Source: Clitopilus passeckerianus (taxonomy: Eukaryota > Basidiomycota > Agaricomycetes > Agaricales > Entolomataceae). Taken from it: 64,000 nucleotides of DNA. The notes below the pieces were generated by a model. The model saw only the letters and a program-made list of their open reading frames with translations. It ran no database searches and had not been told where the DNA came from. Made by a program: the position numbers and the translations under genes. The stretch lies in assembly GCA_944990035.1 (NCBI GenBank), contig CALYLX010000143.1, positions 1 through 64,000 on the forward strand, written 5' to 3'. Positions 47,169 to 57,913 of this stretch are shown in pieces; position 1 is the first letter of the stretch; each line of letters starts with the position of its first letter.

Positions 47169-48948
47169 ATGTCTACTGCAGCTGTTAAAGATGTGGTCAA
47201 AGCACTCTGGAAATCTGTCTGCCTGCGCGAGGCTGCCCTCTCCCGACTGAAACTGACTGGAGATGCGGATATTGCCATCAATTCTTCCTTCAGGCTAGGG
47301 GTTGCTGCACAGGTCTGCTTTTAAGAATAGCTACTCGTTTGGTCGAATTTTTACGGGAATTTCTCGAAGAGTTCTGTAGCCCTGTCTGGCCTTTCTGCCG
47401 CTGCAGTACATGCTATACGGACTGGAGAAGAACAGGATGTGACCGTCGACGCGAGACACGCCGCACTTCAGTTCCGTGAGCACAGTACTCAACCTGATGG
47501 GTTTGTACATCCAACTGAAGATGTACGACTTTAGATAGTGAAGCGTGGTATCTTCTAGACGGTGAGATACCGAAAGCGGATCTCTGGGACACAATCGCAG
47601 GCCTTTACCCTACTAAAGACGGGAGTTTCGTTCGAATCCATACAAATTTTCCTCAGTATGTCATCAATTCCCAGCTGACATGGCCTATCTAATGAACACC
47701 AACTGGAAAAGTCACAGACAGGGTATCTTAGATATCCTCAAGGTTCAGGAACCCGCCACTCGTGAAGATGTCGCCAAGGTTCTCGTACAGTGGGACTCAG
47801 TCGACTTCGAGACGGAAGCTGCTTCGCGAGATATGTGTGCTACTGCGTTTCGCTCTCCTCAACAATGGCATGAGCACGCGCAGGCTAAATCGTTATTGGG
47901 GAGCCTGCCGGTTGAATTACTCAAGATCGGCGATGCCCCTAAACGATCCATTCTTGAACACGCCAGACGCCCACTGGATGGGGTGAGGGTGCTTGATCTG
48001 ACAAGAGTCCTTGCCGGTCCTGTTGCTGGTAGAGCTATGGCTGGTAAGCACGTTACATTCGCAATTACAGTTTCGTGAGCTTACAGGGAGATAGCCCTGG
48101 GAGCTGATGTGCTTTGGGTTACCTCACCGAACCTGCCTTCCCTTCCTGCACTGGATGTAGAAACATCCTTAGGCAAGCGTACGACTCAATTAGACCTTAA
48201 CACAGAAACCGATAAGAACAATCTGAAGGGTCTGGCGAAGGATGCTGATATCTTTATGCAAGCCTATCGGCCTGGAGGTCTGGCTGCTAAAGGTTTTGGT
48301 ACTGAGGAACTGGCGAAGCTGAAACCTGGGATTATTTGCGCTAACCTCACTGCATGGGGCTGGGATGGGCCATGGAAAGACAGACATGGAGTGAGTTACA
48401 TCCAACTAGTTCGGTGAAAATGGATCGTTGATGTAGTCTGCTAGTTTGATTCGTTAGTGCAAACCGCGACCGGTTTCAACTACTCTGAAGGTGAAGCTTT
48501 CCGCGACTTTGGAAAGCGACATGGGCCAATTGCTCCAAAGCCATTGCCCATGCAGTGTCTTGATCATGCGGCTGGTTACCTTCTTTCCTTTGGCATTAAT
48601 GCAGCCATCTGCAAGACCATTGAGGTGCGCTAGGTTCCGGTGATATTTCCCTGTTTCTGACGTTCCGTGAAGGAGGGAGGTTCTTGGGAGGTACGAGTCT
48701 CGCTCGCTGCGGTCGGGCAGTGGATACGATCTCTTGGTCGACTGAGTCTGGAAGACGGGTTCGGACTTGGGAAATCGTTCCCTAGCAGGACTGTGCCCCA
48801 GGATCCAGAGGTAGCATTTCTGAGCGTAAATTGGCAAGGAGGGGTGGCTGCTCTTAAACAAGCTGCTATTCTATCAAAGACGCCAGCTTTAATTGGAGTA
48901 GCACCTAGAGTACTTAATGCCCATGGCCCGAGTTGGTTACCTCGGTAG
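47169..48948 (+). CDS. class III CoA-transferase (CaiB/BaiF family)
   Basis: Transfers CoA between organic acids; exact acids unknown. Seven exons: 47169-47312, 47370-47475, 47535-47655, 47712-48043, 48095-48390, 48445-48624, 48676-48948; 483 residues. The family core is clear: VRVLDLTRVLAGPVAGR, ALGADVLWVTSPNLPSLP, YRPGGLAAKGFG, FDSLVQTATGF and CLDHAAGYLLSFGINAA. The N-terminal 200 residues belong to the fungal type with an extra domain. The acceptor of intron 4 (gagatag before CCCTGG) is essential; an upstream AG would break the frame. The gene ends only 133 bp before ETF-beta on the same strand. Possible role in carnitine, succinate or dicarboxylate metabolism, inferred only. Confidence 0.85.
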
Positions 48949-49081
48949 TAGGATCAATAGGAATGAAAGCCTCAGGTGAAATGTTGAAATGTCGGGGAAG
49001 TTCACACGTGAATTAGCGAGGCATTGTAAGGAACCCACTTCCGATCTCCGAACCTTCATTCCTTCTTCACCACTAACTGCT

Positions 49082-50104
49082 ATGAGGCCGACTGCTGCAC
49101 GATTGCTGAACATTTTGGTGCCCGTAAAGAGGTGTGTAACATTGCTAGCGGCTGAACCAACCCTACTGAAACCGGTTCCAGGGCAGTGGACTATGCAGTC
49201 AAGATCCGGGTGAATCCCCAGCAAACCGGGATCGACCTCAATGTTAAGCATTCAATGGTGAGGACGCCGTGTTGGGCACTTGTGTAGCTTTAGCTTTGAT
49301 ACTCACGACTATTATCCTTAGAACCCCTTCGATGAAATAGGCACGTCTTGTACACCTACGAGATGATTCCCAAGCTGACTAGGGGTTTACAGCGGTGGAG
49401 GAGGCCGTCCGACTCAGGGAAAAGCTAAAGGACGGTATCAAGTCAATAAAAGCAGTCACCATTGGCCCTCCCAAGTCTGTGGAGACTCTCCGAACTGCAC
49501 TCGCCATGGGCGCGGACTCGAGCATTCACGTCGAACTTCCCGAATCTTCTCCGTCCCCGGAGCCACTCGCAGTAGCGAAGACTCTCCAGGAAATCATCAA
49601 GCGCCAGAAGGAAGGCGTCGACCTCGTCATTTTGGGCAAGCAGTCTATCGACGATGATCTCGGAATGACTGGTCAAATGCTTGCCGGCTTGTTGGGCTGG
49701 AGTCAAGCAACCTTCGCAAGTAGGGTTGAAGTTGACCTTGCCAATAAGCAAGTTCTCGTCACAAGGGAAATCGACGGTGGAGGCGAGGAAATCAAGTGCA
49801 AGCTACCTGCTATCATCACTACGGATTTGCGCTTGAATGGTACGTTGTGTATTCCGACTTGATTGCAGCAAAATGAAGCTTATTCTCTATTATAGAACCC
49901 CGTTATGCTTCGCTGCCTAACATCATGAAGGCAAAGAAGAAGCCAGTCGAAAAGCTCTCCCCCTCCGACCTTGGGATTGATTATACACCCAAGCTTGAGA
50001 CCCTCAAGGTCACCGAGCCTCCACAGCGCGTCGGAGGAGGCAAGGTAGAGAGTGTTGATGAGTTGGTTGCCAAACTCAAGGAGGCTGGTATCACCGCAGC
50101 ATAA
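49082..50104 (+). CDS. ETFB: electron transfer flavoprotein beta subunit
   Basis: Mitochondrial matrix subunit of ETF, which takes electrons from acyl-CoA dehydrogenases. Five exons: 49082-49131, 49182-49257, 49322-49340, 49393-49839, 49896-50104; 266 residues, the standard length. Signatures: [53 protein letters not shown] and [12 protein letters not shown]. Exon 3 is 19 nt and its downstream intron starts gcacgt, the only choice that gives DEIA-VEEA in frame. An in-frame upstream ATG at 48989 would add 31 residues; the later ATG fits the family. Complete. Confidence 0.93.
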
Positions 50105-50433
50105 TTCCGTCGAATGTAATAGTGGCAATACATTAGTTCTAGATGCCCTCTTGTCCACTTGCAAAGTATACTAGATTGCACATTATTTTACTGGTGATTA
50201 CATGGTGGTGAGGACACAAACGAAACAAGTTGAGTAGGTAAACAAGGGGTAACATGGTACGAGCACAGCAGATGAGTGGGAAGAGCTACAGTAAAACGAA
50301 TGAGAGTGTGAGGTTACGAAATCAGTGGCGAGGGAATGTGGATTGTAGTGGATATGATGTAGAGTCTGAGAGCGATACTAATACAAAGCGAGTGGTTCGC
50401 CTAGGACTCGATAACGACGCCCTGGAAGGAAAC

Positions 50434-53400
50434 TTAGAAACGTAGTACACGCAAGTCGAGATAATTTCGCACCTTTGAACGACAGGCTGGGCAATTGTTC
50501 CGGCCAGTTTCGAGCCACTTGTCGACACAGCTACGGTGGAAAGCGTGCCTGCATTTCATGACACGGACGTCCTCCTCTGGGACGTAATCATCCAGACAGA
50601 TGAGACACTGAGGCGACAAAATCAGCGTCTGTACTTTCTAGGTGAGATATGCCAAACACTTACTCTTTCGACGCAATTCGAAGATATCTTGTTCTCATTG
50701 ACATACTGATCAAGGAGTGAGGCCTGTATTACTTCAAGGCCGGACTTTTCGATATCATCTTTCGTCGCAGTGGGAGGTTTTACTTGGCCTAGCAAATCCG
50801 CGAGTTCACTACAAGAGAGTTAGTACAACGACAGGCAGAACACTGGAGGAGAGTAACGTACAGCAGAGCTTCGAATGAATCCAGGTTATTTGATCCTCCT
50901 GTGACGATATTATGATCAGGTGGATAGTACCCTAAGCAGTGTCAGTTAGCATGGAAACATAGCCTGAAGAAAACAGCACGAACCTCCAATGACATATATG
51001 AGGAAAGTTCTGGAGCCAGTGTTAGACGTGGTTGCATTCGTGCGACTTCGCCTTCCAGTACGAAGTCCTCTGATAGCGTCAGCTGCTCTTGAGTGCCAAC
51101 CCCTACTCCTTCGATTCGATGCGTCTGAACCAGGTGGTATTGGACCTGATGCAGATGGGTCCGAGGATGTACGAGGCCGTGTCGTTGGTTGAGGGGAGTC
51201 CATACCATTAGTCGGCTCTCCCTCAGGCTCTTGATCACCAGGCCAGTCTGCGTTGTGAACAGATTGAAGGCCGACCACGATAACGGGCACAACGATGTTA
51301 CTTCTCGGCGCTGTACTCCCTCCTTGTGGTGGTTGAGGCAGCAGCGCCGAGGCGGTGTCTGCACTCATATCTGCGGCTTCGGTGGGCTGGGTAGATGAAG
51401 GAGGGGAAGACTGAGAAGTAGGAAGCGCTGAGGTCGATGTTTGCGTGGTTGCAGCACCTGAACCTCGTGTAGGTGCTGTGATTGGAGGGAAACGATACAA
51501 TCTCCACCAGTTAATTCGACCTTGAGCATCAATGGCGTCTGAGGGATTGGATGTGTCATCGGGATCAGGGGTCTGGCCTGGAGCCTCTTCTTGAAGTGAC
51601 TGCTCGTGTGTAGAGTTCACCTCTTGTGAATGGGCGTCAGATACAGAGGTATCGGAATTGAGAGAATGTGATAGGCGACCTGAGGAACCAAGGCTAGACT
51701 CCGTGTTAAGAGCATGCTCAGGTATGACGTCGGCGAAGTCATTTGATGAGATAGAATCCTCTGGTCCTTCGTGCTGTTCATTGGATCGAGATGGAGCGTT
51801 TTCTGGGGGAGCCGCATCCGATGTTGTATCCTGATTGGTCAGGGTGACCCGTAGGTCGGCTTGTAAGTCGACCAGGAAGCGTTCAAAGCTGCCTTCTGGA
51901 GGTAACTGTGGGGTATTTGGCGGTGACGCCCCATCAGCGCCAGTCGCGTTTGAATCGGCGGATCCGGGCTCGTTCATGCCAAACCCGAGATTGAATGCGC
52001 GGGCCATTTGAGCAAGAACAAGCTCCCGAGGATCATTCGGGTTGGTTGCAGCCCTATTGGAATCGGATCCGTTCTCTCCGGCGGGCCTGAGGCCGAGACG
52101 CTCTCTTATACCGCCCCAAGCTTGACGCAATCTTTCGGTACGACCACTTGTTGCAGGATCACCTAGTCCAGCAGTTGGTGTCGGCGATGTAGGGCGCATT
52201 GTCCAAGGTTCAGAATTGGGGGAAGGACCTGTTGTGGTTGTAGGCGTTGTGGTACTATACGATGGGGGTGCATCTTGTGATGGAAATATGGCTTCCGAAT
52301 TTCCGGTTAATAGGGATGCTGCTGTAGCGGCAGCTGCAACACTATCGGGGTGGTTCAGTATTCGTATCAATGAACAAAATCTTATTATTTACCTGAGAAG
52401 CGTGCCCAAAACCTCCACGCTACTTGATGAAATATTAGTAGGTGGGTTATTTGTCGGAGGGTCGGCCGGACTTGGGGTGTCTGTAGGTGTAGAGCTGGGA
52501 TGTACTGATTGTCCGTTGGTCACAGCTGTATCGTTTACTGCCTGGGCCGAATCGACAGGGGTAGCAAGATCGGCATGGCTGCGTGCTGCCGAAGGGGGCT
52601 CAGCAATGGAAGCAGGGCGAGATGCGGTACTTGATGGCCGCGGTCGTAACAACGATGAGAGCCTGTTCCGAGTTCGACTTTCATTTGGTTCAACGAAGTT
52701 TGATGATGAGGTCTGTGGCCTCGAAACGGGTGCAGGCCTCTCTACTGGTGGTTGAGTTTGGTTCGAAGGTCTTGGAGCGTCTGTTGTATGCACAACGCCT
52801 TGGACGACAACCAGGGTTCCTGAAGGAGGGAATTGACCCATATTCTGGGTGGTCGGCCCACTAGACTCGCTAGAAGCGGATGGCTGGGTCTCAAGCGCCG
52901 ATTCGTGGTCTGCATCAGAGAAGTTGGAGGTATCTGGGACTGTTATATGAGGAACTTGATCCAGGCCGTCTACTGCGAGGGTGTTGAACGCATCTTGCGT
53001 ATCCACCTGCGTGCTGGCAGGGGCTTGTGAAAGCGGTTGCGATGATTGCGGCACCTGGGGTGCCTCGATGATGGGTGAGAGAGTGGACGGGGTGGAAGGG
53101 CGGTTCAGGTGGTTATCCATGAGTTCCTCTTGGGTAACATTTCCTTCATGAACAACATCTTTGGTCCCTAAGTTTGAAGACGAAGCGATTGGTATGGCTT
53201 CTGCAGGTATTGCAGCCACTGTTGGGCAGTCGAGATTGGCTGGTGTTTTGGAGAATCGTCTGGACCGGCGCCAATTCCGCGAGTGAGTGATATCAGCATC
53301 GGAACGGTTTCGAGAGGAGGGTTTTATGAAGTTGAGAAAACTCCGACGTTTAGAATGCGATGAAGATGAGGGTGTTTGCAGAGACGAGGTGGGGGAAGTG

Positions 53401-53537
53401 GGGTCGGAAGGAGTGTCAATAGTTGAGGGGGCAGAGGATTGAGAGCTCTCTCGAGTATCTATTACCGGGGGTGCAGGAATGTCATTTTGGATTGGTTCTT
53501 GCTGATAACGGCGCTGCCTCGAAGAACTCTGGCCCAT
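50434..53537 (-). CDS. RING-H2 finger E3 ubiquitin ligase, long disordered N terminus
   Basis: Likely E3 ubiquitin ligase. Five exons on the reverse strand: 53537-52393, 52341-50984, 50931-50862, 50808-50664, 50607-50434; 963 residues. The C-terminal RING begins at Cys907 (CLICLDDYVPEEDVRVMKC), followed by HAFHRSCVDKWL and CPAC, giving C-x2-C...C-x-H-x2-H-type RING-H2 spacing. The first 750 residues are Ser/Pro/Thr-rich and disordered, with no membrane segment. Between them lie a short conserved block GRINWWRLYRFPPI and a basic RGWHSRAADAIRGLRTGRR. The start MGQSSSRQRR could be myristoylated at Gly2. Related to fungal RING proteins of the Golgi or vacuole pathways, but no specific orthologue is claimed. 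Confidence 0.85.
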
Positions 53538-53873
53538 GCTCTAGTAGAGAACTAAAGCGACAATGTCCGTTGTACTGCTCGGTATCTGACAGTACAAACG
53601 AGGATATAAGCAACGTGTAGACCTTCAAAGTCCTGCTAGGTCAAAGATTATCAGAAGAAGCTGTGAGCAGTCCAAGATGAAGTCTTGGGCGATCGACGAT
53701 ATGCGGAGTATCGACGAAGGAGCCTTGTTGGACGTTGCAAGCGATGAGTAAATGGTCAAGTCACACGATGTCACACACCACCTGTTAACCCCGGGGCCAA
53801 CACAATTGGACATTGATTGGGGATATTCTTGTATTCGCTTATAATGACGGTCTATAAGTATATCGACTCTAAC

Positions 53874-55503
53874 CTATGATGGTAGCGGCCAAGATAATTT
53901 AGACAGAGAACCCGGCACTGTGCATCTCCATGAAGCTTTCTTCGGATTCCTGGTAATGAACCCATTTTCACTTGCCGCCAACATGCGCCCCTCAATCACG
54001 GTCAAATGATCATCCTCATAAACGTGGGATTCCGTCTCAGCTTCAGCGGTTGTAACGAATTCCACAGAATTGTGATCTACGGCATTCGCTGTAGGCGCGT
54101 GTATTGGCGTCGAGGATGGCCGATGGAAGAGCTGAAACGGTAAACGTCAGCTATCGAGGTGGAGATTAACATCGAAAGTCACTTACCTGAACGGTCGTGT
54201 TCGGTACAAGAGCATTGTCTGTCTTCAGTGAGATATTACCTCTCGAGGGGTCACCGGCAGTAATCTCAAGCAACTGATCGATCTATACATTCATGAGTTC
54301 GACTTGTGAGAAGAGAGAGAAATGGTGGGAGCTTCACCTTCCCGCCTTCCATGATACCAAGGAGAAATATGTCAGATTTGATGTCGGAACCAAGCGTCGA
54401 GGAGAGTCCCCGGGTTTCAATCGCGTTCAAGAGCAGCTGCGCAGGATTCGAGCCGTTTATCGTGTTGACCATGTTGCCTTCACAGCTGGTGACAGTTAGT
54501 AATCCGTTCAAGCTAAGGATTACTGGTGAACGACTTACCTCGTCAAAAGCATAGATTCAGACAACTCTGTCAATCCCGAAAACTCAACCCTGGCTTGCAC
54601 GGATTTGGTCGGTTCACCTGTCAGAGCAATGCCGACAGCACCCTTTCCAACAATCTCGGTCGAACCCTTTGAATGATGGAAGAGTGTGACAGGCCTTCCG
54701 GTGATGAAAGGTGTTGAGCTCGCAATCAAGCCGAGCTGAACCAACAGTTAGAAAATATCAAAGGAGTAAAAGTGACATAGAGCATACCTCGTTTGCGTTC
54801 GGGAAGGCTTGGAGAGCGTTCGAAAGGCCTTCAGGAAACATGTCAGAAAGGTAGACGATGTCCGTGACTTCTTCGGGCCTACACATTAGAAGTCACTTCA
54901 TATTCAGTCTGAACGAACTCACCTCAGTGCTTGCAGCGACGAGGGTAAAGGAGGAGCACTATTGTTCGTCGACCATCGACTTTGAAAAGCGTCTCCAGCG
55001 AACTCCAGAGATGGAGCTCTGTTTCCGTCCTCCTGCCTGTTGATGTTCCAGCGACCGACTTGAGGGGCGGGTGTTCCAGGAATTTCGGATCGGAAGATGG
55101 ACGAGCGGTCAGGATGGAAGAAAGCCAGAGAACATGAGATGCTATGCTGCACATTACTCGAAGGAAGTGGTGCTGCAAGGCAGCCTATGCTAGTTGTTCG
55201 TGAATTTGAATTCGGTGATGTCAACCCCTCGAAGAGTGTCGAGAGTTCACGTTCTTCGGCGTTGGAGGAGATTGTGAAGAGGTAGGGATGTTCTGCATAT
55301 TTCTTCAACAACTTCGCAGAATTCGATAAGATGGCCCCCGAGGAACGCGCTGAGAGCGTACAACTGTGTACAAGCATGATGTTGTAAAGCGTCTGAGGTT
55401 TCGGTCCGGGTTGCTTGCCCGTCATCATTACACGTGATGGTGATTTCTCTAAGCTCGAGCGACCACCACCGCGTCGAACTTCCAGCTCATAATGGCTACG
55501 CAT
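53874..55503 (-). CDS. FIST-domain protein
   Basis: FIST domains (F-box and intracellular signal transduction) are proposed small-ligand sensor modules; function here unknown. Six exons on the reverse strand: 55503-54923, 54878-54788, 54735-54539, 54485-54338, 54282-54187, 54131-53874; 456 residues. N-terminal FIST_N-like part: SARSSGAILSNSAKLL, SIGCLAAPL and ISCSLAFFHPDRSSIFRS. C-terminal part: EEVTDIVYLSDMFPEGLSNAL, SSTPFITGRPVTLFHH and KGAVGIAL. The first ATG (55501-55503) is immediately next to the first ATG of the forward gene; Met27 or Met43 (near 55377) are plausible real starts and better match the expected length of the family. Confidence 0.75.
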
Positions 55504-56011
55504 ATGGACGATGGATACCCCTCTCTACTATGGATAACGTGCGTATGATCTTACAGACCGGATGACAACATCTTCTGGTGGCCATAGTTGATTGATACTG
55601 CCTTTTCCCCTAGCATTCCTTCGGTATTCCTGGTTTCCGCTTACTTCGTTCGGAAATGGTACTTGGCAAGGAAGTTGAGAGTTCATGGGATCGGGAAAGG
55701 AGGTGTGTTACCCATTCTCTACTTTCCGAGTAACCTGTTCACCATTGTTAGCCCCCGGATTCCAAACCAATGTACGCCGTGTCCGTGTAACGCCCGAAAT
55801 TGCCGCTCGACTACAGCGCGGTGAGAATGTTAGCCCAGAGGAGATTTCCCGTGCTATTGAAGAAGCGGAAAGAAAAGCAGCCAACTCACCAAGTATGCCA
55901 CCATCAACGACAAGAAATACAAGTGATACAACCAGTAATGATTCAGCAAATGAATGGCTGCCAGACAACCTGAAGCAGCCCAAAAAGAAATTACGGGGAC
56001 GAAAGCATTAA
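55504..56011 (+). CDS. small single-pass membrane protein with CUE-like helix
   Basis: Three exons: 55504-55538, 55614-55702, 55752-56011; 127 residues. A short lumenal start (MDDGYPSLLWIT) leads into one membrane helix (IPSVFLVSAYFV), a basic cytosolic segment (RKWYLARKLR), then VRVTPEIAARLQRGENVSPEEISRAIEEAERKAA, which resembles the first helices of CUE-type ubiquitin-binding domains of ER proteins such as yeast Cue1, though a full domain is not visible. A low-complexity Ser/Thr tail and a basic C terminus (KKKLRGRKH) end the protein. An in-frame ATG 12 bp upstream (55492) is possible. Reads as an ER-anchored adaptor; function not proven. Confidence 0.6.
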
Positions 56012-56110
56012 GGTACAAACTCTATTAGTCTCCATTATCTTACAATTTCTATGTACCAGCCACAAATATCATAGGAACTCCATCATCTTGGTGCTCGCTC
56101 TTTTCGGTAC
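56012..56110. other. short spacer before the repeat array
   Basis: About 100 bp between the stop codon and the first repeat junction (GGTAC at 56106-56110). Confidence 0.4.
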
Positions 56111-56620
56111 AACTTAGCACTACGGATTTACAACGCCCTGGCCTATGGGAACGCGCGGCGGCTCGGCTTGATCGCCGATTGATCGCCATCACTGATGCGC
56201 CCTCCTTTTATGGTAGCTGCTCCGGTGTTTTCGCGTTTTCCCTCCCTCCCCGGGGGGTTTGTCTACTTAATTACAATACAAACTAGTCCATAATATCATG
56301 GCTGAGACTGGATAAAAAAAGCGGGCCAATCAACTTTGAATTGAACGGGAAAATGGCCACTTTTCGGCGCTGGCGTGTCTGGGGCCATTACGTAATCGTA
56401 AATCCGACGCGTTCTCCTCCTCCCTTGCCGTCTTAAAACACGAATTCCGGGCCTTCCGTCGAAAATGGGCCATATTCAATTGGTATACACCTAGACAATA
56501 GTATAGAATAATGTATTATGATTAAATATCGCTCTGCTAGCTGCTAAAAATAAGGGGAAACCACTGTTCAAGCCAAATGAACCAGCTGGTTCGCGTGTTA
56601 AGTGAAATAAGTAGCGCTAA
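56111..56620. mobile_element. unidentified TIR element, copy 1
   Basis: Non-coding, about 510 bp. Starts cttagcactacGGATTTACAACG and ends with an inverted, less similar version (the reverse complement of the end starts TTAGCGCTACTTATTTCAC). Flanked by GTAC on both sides (56107-56110 and 56621-56624), consistent with a 4-bp target duplication. About 120 bp at its 5' end (56120-56240) is repeated, less well preserved, at 57297-57415. No transposase ORF. Superfamily not identified. Confidence 0.5.
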
Positions 56621-56624
56621 GTAC

Positions 56625-57284
56625 TTAGCGTCGAGTGGATTTACACTTCTCTGAGGGGGATTTACAGTGAGCCGGGTCAATTTACAGCTCGATTTACGTT
56701 TTCTGGCTCAATTTACAAAATCCTGCAACCGCGCTGCATAATTCGGCTTCCACAGGCTTGGCAGGCACATGGTCAGGGTAGTGCTTCCTCAGCCTCATTT
56801 AGCACACATCAGCCCCTCTTTTGGTCAAGTTTTTCTCTGCGCTGGCGCGCGATTGCTTTTTTATGGGCCTTACGGCCGGGCCACTATTTTGAAGTGTCCC
56901 ACGTCTACATGCACCCTATCACCAATAAAATCGTTGCTAAACACCGGATGGGCTCTTATGCTGCCTAGATAGTTGATAGATTCGGCTCATTTACGCTTTC
57001 TGGAACATAAACAACGCTTTTGCGGTTCTAGAAATATTTTAATTGAATTTTATCGCTATTTTAACATTTTTCATGTATTTGCCCGCTCTGAAAGGAAAAT
57101 CCCGCCCTGCCCGCCTGCCTCGTGTCCCTTCGGCTAGCCTCCTATTGACCGCCGCCTGCCCCATCCATCCTGTTCAAGCAAAAGGACCCTTTGAAAGCCC
57201 TTGTTGGCATCACTCCGGCACCCCTTGGCACCATTCTGGATTTACAGGATATACTGATCGTTTGTAAATCCATTGATACTAAGG
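56625..57284. mobile_element. unidentified TIR element, copy 2
   Basis: About 660 bp, between the GTAC junctions at 56621-56624 and 57285-57288. The left end (ttagcgtcgagtggatttacac) and the right end (whose reverse complement reads cttagtatcaatggatttac) share the GGATTTACA terminal motif in opposite orientation. Inside are several spaced ATTTACA/ATTTACG motifs (for example 56660-56720, 56985), as in sub-terminal transposase-binding repeats. The surrounding junction GCTAAGTACTTAGC is a perfect palindrome at 56616-56629. Non-coding. Confidence 0.45.
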
Positions 57285-57288
57285 GTAC

Positions 57289-57418
57289 TTAATACTATGG
57301 ATTTACAACGCCCTGGCCTGGGAATGTGCAGCGGCTCAGCTTGATTACCAATTGATCGCCATCACTGATGTGCCTTCCTTTTATGGTAGCTGCACCAAGG
57401 TTTTTGTGTATTCCCACC
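57289..57418. mobile_element. unidentified TIR element, copy 3 (5' end only)
   Basis: Starts ttaatactatGGATTTACAACG right after GTAC at 57285-57288 and matches the first 120 bp of copy 1. It is interrupted by the retrotransposon LTR at 57419; its other part would lie beyond the right LTR, outside the window. Most differences from copy 1 are CpG to TpG or CpA changes. Confidence 0.5.
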
Positions 57419-57880
57419 TGTTAAGCTAGTATCGCTACGTGCTCAACCAAGTATCAAGAGTTCAGCTGCTTAGTCCTCTACCAGCCTTTGTAGAGACGAG
57501 CGAGAGTAATCGAGCGAGTCGAAGTTAAAGCAAATAGCGATGTATAGGCTTTTAGGTCAAGCTGGGGAAGCAAGACCGAAAGCGTGAAAGTATTTATACA
57601 TGAAGAGTAGGGCTAAGGGTTGGGCATTGCGCAGCAATGCTAAGTAAGCAAAAGTAAGTATGACTCGGAGTGAGTCAGAGTAAGAGTCACGACGAGTCAT
57701 GGTAAGTAAATATAGTACAAGTATCCCACGATCGTGAGAATACTGAGTAATCATAGCTAAAGGGATGAGTAATGCGCAGCAGTACTGAGTAATTGTATAA
57801 ACGTAAGCGGGGCGGGGATAGTAATGGTAGATGAGTAAAAGGAAAAAGAGTCCGGGTGCGTATCCAAGGTAACTGTAACA
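57419..57880 (-). repeat. long terminal repeat (3' LTR of the element), complete
   Basis: 462 bp, ends TGTTA...TAACA. In sense (reverse) orientation U3 spans 57880-57565; a TATAAATA box lies at 57598-57591 and the predicted RNA start CAGCTTGACCT at 57564-57554, 34 bp further on, leaving an R-U5 of about 146 bp. No ORF. Confidence 0.9.
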
Positions 57881-57893
57881 TTACCCTCTCGCT
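57881..57893 (-). promoter_or_regulatory. polypurine tract of the retrotransposon
   Basis: In sense orientation the sequence just before the 3' LTR is purine-rich: GCGAGAGGGTAA then TGTTA. It would prime plus-strand DNA synthesis. Based on position and composition only. Confidence 0.6.
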
Positions 57894-57913
57894 AGCGTTG
57901 AAGTCACCTGACT

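Noticed and set aside
48044..48094. Frameshift at the fourth intron of the CoA-transferase
   Set aside because: Using the acceptor gagatag instead of the first AG restores the frame and the family sequence.
50254..50445. Forward ORF over the 3' end of the RING gene
   Set aside because: It is a chance frame in the 3' flank and antisense to the last RING exon.
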